Of a DNA stretch of 8,265 nt, positions 1 through 5,686 are shown one piece after another. A program made the translations under genes and the position numbers. The notes below the pieces were generated by a model. It had not been told where the DNA came from. It was given only the letters and a program-made list of their open reading frames with translations, and did not search any database. Numbering within the stretch: the stretch's first letter is position 1; every line of letters starts with the position of its first letter. The DNA is from Methanobacteriota archaeon (lineage in GTDB: Archaea; Thermoplasmatota; Poseidoniia; Poseidoniales; Poseidoniaceae). The stretch spans positions 1 to 8,265 of the forward strand of contig JAAZUV010000056.1 in NCBI GenBank assembly GCA_018623995.1, given 5' to 3'.

Positions 1-170
1 AAACATTCCAATCCACAGACCAACCGATTGTTTTCACATGTGCTGGTGGCGGCCAGGCATCCATTGCAGCAAGCGTTCTTGCGGAGTATGGTTTCACCAA
101 TGTAACCATCCTTGAAGGTGGAACGAAAGGTTGGTCTGCAGAAGGTTTGCCAACTGAAAACGTTGAATAA
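1..170 (+). CDS. Rhodanese-like domain protein, C-terminal end (5' truncated)
   Basis: This is the last 55 codons of a gene entering from the left edge; the reading frame begins at base 3 and ends at TAA 168-170. The translation runs from a beta strand (PIVFTC) into an active-site-like loop (CAGGGQAS), a helix (IAASVLAEYGF), a strand (NVTILEGG) and the typical ending TKGWSAEGLP. That order is the C-terminal half of a rhodanese domain, where the loop Cys carries a persulfide in sulfur transfer. The usual loop is CxxGxR; here the Arg position is Gln, so activity or substrate may differ. The N-terminal part is outside the window, so it cannot be said whether this is a single-domain protein or the tail of a larger one. 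The domain call is firm; the role is not. Confidence 0.85.
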   Translation, partial: TFQSTDQPIVFTCAGGGQASIAASVLAEYGFTNVTILEGGTKGWSAEGLPTENVE

Positions 171-204
171 ATCCTCTTTTCGGACGAAACTACTGGCTAA
201 AGAA

Positions 205-210
205 TTAAAT
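205..210 (+). promoter_or_regulatory. Possible TATA box for the small membrane-protein pair
   Basis: TTAAAT lies in the A/T-rich stretch 198-210 of the 66-nt gap after the rhodanese gene. Its centre is about 29 nt before the GTG at 237, the spacing expected for an archaeal TATA box on a leaderless or near-leaderless transcript. No Shine-Dalgarno is seen before 237 or before the ATG at 246. The motif is short and could be chance. A short T run at 177-180 just after the rhodanese stop might end the upstream transcript. Confidence 0.35.
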
Positions 211-236
211 GCTCTACGTATAGATTTCGTCTTGAC

Positions 237-677
237 GTGAACGTTATGGACGCAAAGGAAATATTGAATCCGAAAGGCTGGTTGATTGGCTTAGGAATAT
301 TGGTGATACTGCTTGCATCCGGCAATATAGCCGGTTCAGAAGAAGTCGCCAAGACATCATGGGGCGAGGATAACATCAAAGGAAATGAGGCTGCATATGA
401 GGAAATGTGGGCGTTGCATTTGATCCCTCTAGGTATCATGGCGATTACTACTGGCTTGGTAGTAAAAGGAAAAGCATTGTCTCAAATTGCTATGGCAGCA
501 TCAGGCACAATTGTTGTGGTCATCGGTGGCGGTATGGGCTTCATGACCCAGAGACATGACTACGGCACATCAGGTGGAGCAGCAACATTAATTCCATTAA
601 TTGTGATGCTACTGGTAATCTTGTTGGGTGTCGCAGGATACATGCACAAGGACGATGCAGAAGAATCAGGTGAGTAA
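237..677 (+). CDS. Small four-helix membrane protein, unknown function
   Basis: I do not recognise the family. From the GTG at 237 the product is 146 residues; an ATG at 246 would remove three residues and is equally possible. Four hydrophobic segments are visible at about residues 14-33, 57-76, 82-103 (ending in a glycine-rich VVVIGGGMGF) and 115-136. The loop between helices 1 and 2 (34-56) is polar and acid-rich, and the C-terminus is acidic (HKDDAEESGE). There is no signal peptide distinct from helix 1, and no catalytic motif or Cys pair. The next gene starts 2 nt after the stop and uses a ribosome-binding site inside this gene, so the two products are probably made together and may form one membrane complex. 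This is a real gene judging by its hydrophobic pattern and tight packing; its function is unknown. Confidence 0.8.
   Translation: MNVMDAKEILNPKGWLIGLGILVILLASGNIAGSEEVAKTSWGEDNIKGNEAAYEEMWALHLIPLGIMAITTGLVVKGKALSQIAMAASGTIVVVIGGGMGFMTQRHDYGTSGGAATLIPLIVMLLVILLGVAGYMHKDDAEESGE
668..674 (+). promoter_or_regulatory. Shine-Dalgarno inside the upstream gene
   Basis: AGGTGAG matches the archaeal anti-SD (16S tail ..ATCACCTCC) and lies within the last codons of the preceding gene, 5 nt before the ATG at 680. It indicates translational coupling of the two small membrane-protein genes. A second ATG follows directly at 683, so the exact first residue is uncertain by one codon. Confidence 0.7.
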
Positions 678-679
678 GT

Positions 680-1045
680 ATGATGGATACACTAAGTGAT
701 CCTCAAACATGGTTAGTTTTGGTGGCGCTAATTCACGCAGTTGTTGGAGTCATTCTGCCGACCGACTGGTCCAAAGATTCCAATAAAATGATGGGTGGTT
801 TTGTTCTACTAACTTCGGTAACTATGCTGTATGCTGCCTTTGGCATGGACGGTGAGGAACAGGCAAGACTGGCATTGATGATAGCTGGACCGATATGGGT
901 CTGGTTTGTCGTCTGTTGCGCAATGGGATTGGAATTCGATTTGACGAAAGAACCGACCAAGATGACATGGAAGGAAAATGCTCCTCCGTTGATTCTCTGG
1001 GGTCTTGTAGCCCTTACTGGCCTTCTTGAATCCGGTTGGATTTAA
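680..1045 (+). CDS. Small four-helix membrane protein, second of a coupled pair, unknown function
   Basis: The product is 121 residues and is not recognised. Hydrophobic segments lie at about residues 10-27, 37-55, 62-83 (rich in Trp and ending VVCC) and 101-117, again a four-helix layout. The loops contain acidic residues (DGEEQAR at 57-63, EFDLTKEP at 85-92). It resembles the preceding protein only in size and topology; no clear sequence repeat between the two is visible by eye, so common descent is unproven. The 2-nt gap and internal Shine-Dalgarno tie its expression to the preceding gene. The next gene begins 38 nt after its stop. Possible roles such as a membrane sensor or transporter subunit are only guesses. 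Confidence 0.8.
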   Translation: MMDTLSDPQTWLVLVALIHAVVGVILPTDWSKDSNKMMGGFVLLTSVTMLYAAFGMDGEEQARLALMIAGPIWVWFVVCCAMGLEFDLTKEPTKMTWKENAPPLILWGLVALTGLLESGWI

Positions 1046-1054
1046 GGCGAATCG

Positions 1055-1060
1055 CTAAAT
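1055..1060 (+). promoter_or_regulatory. Possible TATA box for the M28 peptidase gene
   Basis: CTAAAT is centred about 26 nt upstream of the ATG at 1084. No Shine-Dalgarno is present between them, so transcription beginning at or next to the ATG (a leaderless mRNA) would fit. The evidence is spacing plus a weak motif. Confidence 0.3.
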
Positions 1061-1083
1061 GGAAGCGTATTAACCTCAATCCA

Positions 1084-2421
1084 ATGCGCCCTATTTTCCT
1101 CGCAGCGACCATCGTACTGGCCATGTTCAGCGGATGTTTCGGTGAAGAAGTAGAGACCGCTCAGTCGACTGAATTTTCTGTTATTGCGCCCGAATCTGTT
1201 CTTCGAGGCCAGTATTTCTCAATCGAGGTGTCTTCTGATGTTGACTGGACGATGAATCGAAGTCCTGGCTTCTACTTCATGGACGAATATGGTGTGTTGA
1301 GAGACGATGTTCAAATGACCTTTGCAGCCTCTCAAACGAGCTTAACATTCCTTGTTCTGGATTCAGAACGATCCGATATTGCTCTGACGATAACCGCAGG
1401 AGAAGACATCTGGAATGCAACACTGCCGCTAACAGACAGCGAAGAATACATGCTCGTTGATGGTCGAAGAGCCTACGAAACCATTGACATGCTCACCACA
1501 GATTACAACAATCGATGGTGTGCAAGTGCATCGCTTCACGAAGGGGGCGCAGCGTATCAAGTGGCTGCAGAAAAAGCAGAAGAAATGATGTGGGAGATGG
1601 GTTTTGACCATGTCGAAATAACACAATATCCAGATGATCCCGACCAACTCAACATTGTTGGATACAACTGGGGACGCGTCAATCCTGACGAGTACATTGT
1701 CATTGGAGGACACTTCGATATCGCCTACATGTTCACACCACCTGGCGGAGGAACAAACGAAGGATCGAACGATGATACCTCAGGTTCAACGGTTTCGCTT
1801 GAAGTTGGTCAGGCGCTCGCTCAAATGGAATTCGACCACACGGTTGTGGCTGCGTTGTGGGCGTGTGAAGAAGAAGGACTCCTCGGCTCATTGGCGTATG
1901 TTGCCAACCTACCGGAAAACGTAACCGTTCGAACCTACATGAACTTCGACATGGTATCGCTCAACTATCCAATTGTACCGTTGACCGAGCCCCTTATCGA
2001 TCCGTTAACTGGAGATATTTTTGAACCGACCAAATACGATTGGAGCATCAGTATCGCAGGTGCAAGCGATGAAAACATGGACCGAATGATTGATTGGGTC
2101 GGTGAATCCATCGATGAAAATCTAGCCTATCAGCCTACAGAAGGCAATCCGATTATGTGGCAAAAGGCTGAATCATGTTCATCGGACCATTGTTCGTTCT
2201 TCTCCGCTGGATATCCAACCTTCAATTTCTTCAGCCCAGGAGGAGACATCTCTTTCTGGCAAGAATGGCATTCTCCATCGGATACGTTTGAATTTATGAC
2301 GGCGAAAGCTGGCGGACCTGAGGGCATGGCATCTGGTTTCAACAGCTTGACGTGGGCTGCTCTCGATTTATTCGTTCGAGTCGATAATGCTGACAACTTC
2401 CATGGTAATTGGAAGGAATGA
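1084..2421 (+). CDS. Secreted lipoprotein M28-family zinc metallopeptidase (aminopeptidase-like)
   Basis: The ATG at 1084 (445 residues) is chosen over the upstream TTG at 1036 because it starts directly at a signal peptide with a lipobox: MRPIFLAATIVLAMFSGC, with Cys18 the likely lipidated residue. Residues about 20-130 look like a beta-rich N-terminal domain of unknown family. The rest is an M28 catalytic domain with its di-zinc ligands and catalytic residues in order: GGHFD (His210, Asp212), SNDDTSGS (Asp230/231), ACEEEGLLGS (Glu262 general base, Glu263 ligand), NFDMVS (Asp289) and WHSPSDTFE (His396). The family removes N-terminal amino acids or cleaves small peptides. Cys365 and Cys370 flank SDH and could form a disulfide, as suits an exported enzyme. 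It probably digests peptides outside the cell while anchored to the membrane. Exact substrate specificity cannot be read from the sequence. Confidence 0.92.
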   Translation: MRPIFLAATIVLAMFSGCFGEEVETAQSTEFSVIAPESVLRGQYFSIEVSSDVDWTMNRSPGFYFMDEYGVLRDDVQMTFAASQTSLTFLVLDSERSDIALTITAGEDIWNATLPLTDSEEYMLVDGRRAYETIDMLTTDYNNRWCASASLHEGGAAYQVAAEKAEEMMWEMGFDHVEITQYPDDPDQLNIVGYNWGRVNPDEYIVIGGHFDIAYMFTPPGGGTNEGSNDDTSGSTVSLEVGQALAQMEFDHTVVAALWACEEEGLLGSLAYVANLPENVTVRTYMNFDMVSLNYPIVPLTEPLIDPLTGDIFEPTKYDWSISIAGASDENMDRMIDWVGESIDENLAYQPTEGNPIMWQKAESCSSDHCSFFSAGYPTFNFFSPGGDISFWQEWHSPSDTFEFMTAKAGGPEGMASGFNSLTWAALDLFVRVDNADNFHGNWKE

Positions 2422-2427
2422 GGCTCG

Positions 2428-2437
2428 TTTTCTTTCT
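2428..2437 (+). terminator. Possible T-rich transcription terminator after the M28 gene
   Basis: TTTTCTTTCT begins 7 nt after the M28 stop codon in the 61-nt gap. Archaeal termination often occurs at T-rich tracts without a hairpin, so this could end the M28 transcript. The run is broken by C residues and unsupported by other signals. The remainder of the gap shows no Shine-Dalgarno near the ATG at 2483. Confidence 0.35.
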
Positions 2438-2482
2438 GATTGGAATACATTCATTCATGAAGGATAAGTCATCCCTCAACAC

Positions 2483-5400
2483 ATGGACACTCGTTTTGCG
2501 AGGTTTTCAAAGGGCATGGTTGCTCATCGGAAACGAGTCCACATTGCAGTATTCATACTGACATTATTCATGATCCCCGGTGCTCTTACAGCACTCCAAC
2601 CAATCGATATGGAATCCTATGAGATGGAGTCGCCAGAACTGACTGCTCAAACCATCATTGACACAGAATTTCCAACGAGCGAAATCATTCTTGGATTCGT
2701 CGTCTCTGTTCGAGATCCAGCTGAGGTTGAAGATTTGAGCACATGGCAACCTGCATCGACCATCGATGGTGGAACCCCAGATTACACCAGCATTCCTCCA
2801 GCAGACCAAATCATCGAGGCGGGAGAGCCATGGGTTGGTATTTCAGAACCGGATGGAGGAATTCTCAACCTTACAATTCTCAAAGAAATTGATCAGAAAG
2901 CAAAACTGGTCGAAGAGCATCCATTGGGCCAGTCGCTCAAACCACTAGTAAACGAAGTGACAGGCCACCAAACAACAGGCGTTATGTCCCTTGCGGACAT
3001 CTTCCGGGGTTTCATGAACAATACGTCCATTCTGACTCAGCCAGGACTTTCCCCGCTCGGCGTTCCCACACCGGCACCGACGAATTGGACCGATTGTTTT
3101 CCTCTCGATTGCTTGAGTTTTGACGATGTGAACGTTACACAAGCCCACATCGATATGGCTGCAGCACGAATGGCTGAGGGAAGCAACAACGACTTCCTAC
3201 GATGGATCTCATTGGACCGTGGGTTCGTCTCCGACATTACTTCGATTCAGCAGGGCCCAATCGGTGGTTCACTTGATTCAGAAGGCAACTGGCAAAACGA
3301 ATACACAGGATACGGCCGCTGGAGCGGTTCTGCCTCATGGCTCTTGGTTCAACTCGACCGCGCTTCGCTTGAAGAGAGTGGTTGGGAGATTGTCTGGAAG
3401 GATGCGAAACAAGAGAAATCCATCAGAACGTCCGACGAAGGTTTGGTCATCGGCGGTTATCGATTGGCCAACAACGAACTGGTTCTTCATCCACCTCAAT
3501 ATTCAGAAGAGTATTGTCTTGAACTCAAGAAAGAGGAGGGTGCTGGATGTTCGGTCGAATGGACCTACATGGATCTCGAAGGTCATCTTCGCTCCCATGA
3601 TCGAGCTTCCCTCACGTTGCTTGTTGGACAAGGCGTCAATGTTGAAGTCAACCGGGAACTTCAATCTTCCACAGGACTCATTGCATTGATGGGATTGATT
3701 ATTCTCGGACTCCTCTATGTCAGTTTGAGGCGAGTAAGCGATGTGGCCATCGTCGTTGTTGCCTTGGGTGGAGCTCTGTTGTGGATGCAGGGATTCATCG
3801 GCCACATCTCGAACCTTACAGGTCTCTTTGGATGGGACATCATCGCACGTTCACAATTCTCAAATCTGCTACCAATTCTCGTTCTCGCTCTAGGTATCGA
3901 TGATTCGCTCCATGCTCTTCATCGCTACAAAGAAGAACGTAAACTCGGCAAGAGTGCTTCAGAATCTGGCACCATTACGCTGACCCGAGTCGGTCGTGCC
4001 ATCATGCTCACATCGATCACAACAATGGCTGCGTTCTCTGCCAATCTTTTCTCGGATATCGCGGCCTTGCGCAGTTTCGGCATCGAAGCAGCCATGGGTA
4101 TCCTTGCTGCGTTCTTGTTGACTGGTTTGTGGGTCCCATTGCTGCGAATGAGTTTTGATGAGTGGCTTGAGAATCGAAAAGGCAAATCCATTGAAGAGCG
4201 CCAAATTACACACTTGGTTCCAGAAAAGTGGTTGCGAGGATTGACCATTCAAAGCGGTCGGTTCAAGAATTCGATTGTTATAGCTGTACTCGCTTTGCTG
4301 TTAACCGTCCCAGCAAGCATTGCCATGTCCAATCTTGAGGGAGATTTTGCGGTTGAAGACTTCCTCGATGAGTCTTCTGACTTTGCACAAGGCGTCAACA
4401 TCGTCAACGAACGGTTCTCTGACGAAGGCGAACCAGCCATGTTGCTCATTGAGGGCGATGTGCTCGACCCTCGTGTGTACGCTGGAATCGACGAATTAAG
4501 ACAGCGAATGAACACACCGCAGGAAGGCATACCTGAAAAAATCACAAAGACGCCTGATGGCAATATTGACCTCCTCGCTCTCGATGAGTTGGTGTTTGCA
4601 GCACAGGGTTCCATGGTATTGAACGATGAACCGTTCAGAGCCCGTGGATGGAATCCAGATGTTGAAGGAAACGGCGTTGGATGCAACACGACGCAGATCG
4701 GATTCATTGACACTGAAGACCGTGATTGTCTCGCCTTCATGTACGGTTTCCTGACACTCGAAGGCGTTCCAGGAATTGGTCCAATCCCTTCCATCCCTGC
4801 GAGCATTGTCAGTCTCTACATCATGCCGAGCGTCGAACTAGACCCTGCGCAGCCTTGGCTCGACATCAATGGACAACCCGCTGAATATGAGCACATGCTG
4901 ATCCGGTTTGGTATCACTGGTCCAGAAGACTTCCCAAGTCTTGCACCTGCAATGGAGAAGTTGTGGGAAGATCTAGAAGTCTTCACCAATCTCTCAACGG
5001 GGACACGTGAGGATGCAGGAACTTCAACAACCGAGGAAGAACCACTAACATGGGTCATGACAACTGGACGTCCGGTGACACGTTATGTTGCTTCAACCGA
5101 AATGCAAGATGAGATGCAATCCTCGCTTGTCCTCGGTTCTCTCTTCGTCTTCGTATCCCTTGCGGTTGGTTTCCGTTCGATCAAGCAAGCATTGGTGACG
5201 TTAGGCCCGATTCTCCTCGTCGTCGTGTGGCTATACGGTTTGATGGAAGTTGCTGGTGCAAGCTTGAACATCGTCACCGTAACGATTGCTACCATCTCAC
5301 TTGGTGTCGGAATCGACTACTGTATTCACGTCACGGAACGGTATCGTGAGAGTCGTGAAAAGGGCGAATCGCACAAGCAGGCCTTGCATGCAGTTGGTGG

Positions 5401-5608
5401 TGCTTGCAGTCTTGCGCTCATTGGAAGTGCTGCATCCGATATTGCTGGATTCTCGGTCATCGCTCTATCCCCTATGGGTCTGTTCAGCAACTTTGGAATC
5501 TTTTCAGCTGCGATGATCTTCCTTTCATTGATTGCAAGTCTTGTCCTCACAACGGCAGCTCTGGGCCTGTTGCACCAATTCACGAAGTCAGATTCTGAAG
5601 AAGAATAG
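2483..5608 (+). CDS. MMPL/RND-superfamily membrane transporter (predicted exporter, COG1033-like)
   Basis: This 1041-residue protein has the classic RND duplication. Helix 1 (about 18-38) is followed by a large extracytoplasmic domain (39-397), then helices 2-6 (about 398-416, 420-440, 458-476, 506-525, 534-556). A cytoplasmic linker leads to helix 7 (597-617), a second extracytoplasmic domain (618-880) and helices 8-12 (881-1032). Each half carries the MMPL/SSD signature in its fourth helix: GIDDSLH at 471-477 and GVGIDYCIH at 941-949, whose Asp residues (473/474 and 945) are the likely proton-relay positions. The family moves lipids or other hydrophobic compounds using the proton (or sodium) gradient; the substrate here is unknown. 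Cys pairs 205/210, 345/356 and 734/749 all fall outside the membrane and may form disulfides. N-glycosylation sequons occur at Asn180, 201, 217 and 735. No Shine-Dalgarno precedes the ATG. A sterol-sensing-domain role was considered but the twelve-helix layout favours a transporter. Confidence 0.9.
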   Translation: MDTRFARFSKGMVAHRKRVHIAVFILTLFMIPGALTALQPIDMESYEMESPELTAQTIIDTEFPTSEIILGFVVSVRDPAEVEDLSTWQPASTIDGGTPDYTSIPPADQIIEAGEPWVGISEPDGGILNLTILKEIDQKAKLVEEHPLGQSLKPLVNEVTGHQTTGVMSLADIFRGFMNNTSILTQPGLSPLGVPTPAPTNWTDCFPLDCLSFDDVNVTQAHIDMAAARMAEGSNNDFLRWISLDRGFVSDITSIQQGPIGGSLDSEGNWQNEYTGYGRWSGSASWLLVQLDRASLEESGWEIVWKDAKQEKSIRTSDEGLVIGGYRLANNELVLHPPQYSEEYCLELKKEEGAGCSVEWTYMDLEGHLRSHDRASLTLLVGQGVNVEVNRELQSSTGLIALMGLIILGLLYVSLRRVSDVAIVVVALGGALLWMQGFIGHISNLTGLFGWDIIARSQFSNLLPILVLALGIDDSLHALHRYKEERKLGKSASESGTITLTRVGRAIMLTSITTMAAFSANLFSDIAALRSFGIEAAMGILAAFLLTGLWVPLLRMSFDEWLENRKGKSIEERQITHLVPEKWLRGLTIQSGRFKNSIVIAVLALLLTVPASIAMSNLEGDFAVEDFLDESSDFAQGVNIVNERFSDEGEPAMLLIEGDVLDPRVYAGIDELRQRMNTPQEGIPEKITKTPDGNIDLLALDELVFAAQGSMVLNDEPFRARGWNPDVEGNGVGCNTTQIGFIDTEDRDCLAFMYGFLTLEGVPGIGPIPSIPASIVSLYIMPSVELDPAQPWLDINGQPAEYEHMLIRFGITGPEDFPSLAPAMEKLWEDLEVFTNLSTGTREDAGTSTTEEEPLTWVMTTGRPVTRYVASTEMQDEMQSSLVLGSLFVFVSLAVGFRSIKQALVTLGPILLVVVWLYGLMEVAGASLNIVTVTIATISLGVGIDYCIHVTERYRESREKGESHKQALHAVGGACSLALIGSAASDIAGFSVIALSPMGLFSNFGIFSAAMIFLSLIASLVLTTAALGLLHQFTKSDSEEE

Positions 5609-5676
5609 CATCGGTGTCTTCTTGAAGGATACCTGTGACGGAAGGTTGCGGTCGAATGGGTTGTCCCACCGGCGGT

Positions 5677-5682
5677 AGGTGA
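5677..5682 (+). promoter_or_regulatory. Shine-Dalgarno for pus10
   Basis: AGGTGA lies 4 nt before the ATG at 5687 and fixes that start. The 78-nt gap upstream (5609-5686) has no convincing TATA box. It contains two weak inverted repeats (CTTC-TT-GAAG at 5618-5627 and a CCCACC/GGTAGG pair just before this site). Confidence 0.75.
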
Positions 5683-5686
5683 AACA

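Noticed and set aside
1036..1083. TTG at 1036 as the M28 peptidase start, overlapping the previous gene.
   Set aside because: It would put 16 charged residues ahead of a well-formed lipoprotein signal peptide; ATG 1084 begins exactly at that signal.
2457..2482. ATG at 2457 as an upstream start for the RND protein.
   Set aside because: It is out of frame with the gene at 2483 and opens no meaningful product.
4249..4806. Long minus-strand open frame (185 codons) within the RND gene.
   Set aside because: It is the antisense shadow of strongly protein-like sequence; its translation is Ser/Pro-rich with no recognisable domain or start signal.
5618..5686. Weak inverted repeats upstream of pus10 as a terminator hairpin or small RNA.
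   Set aside because: Stems are only 4-6 bp, one with a mismatch, and no T tract follows; chance is enough to explain them.
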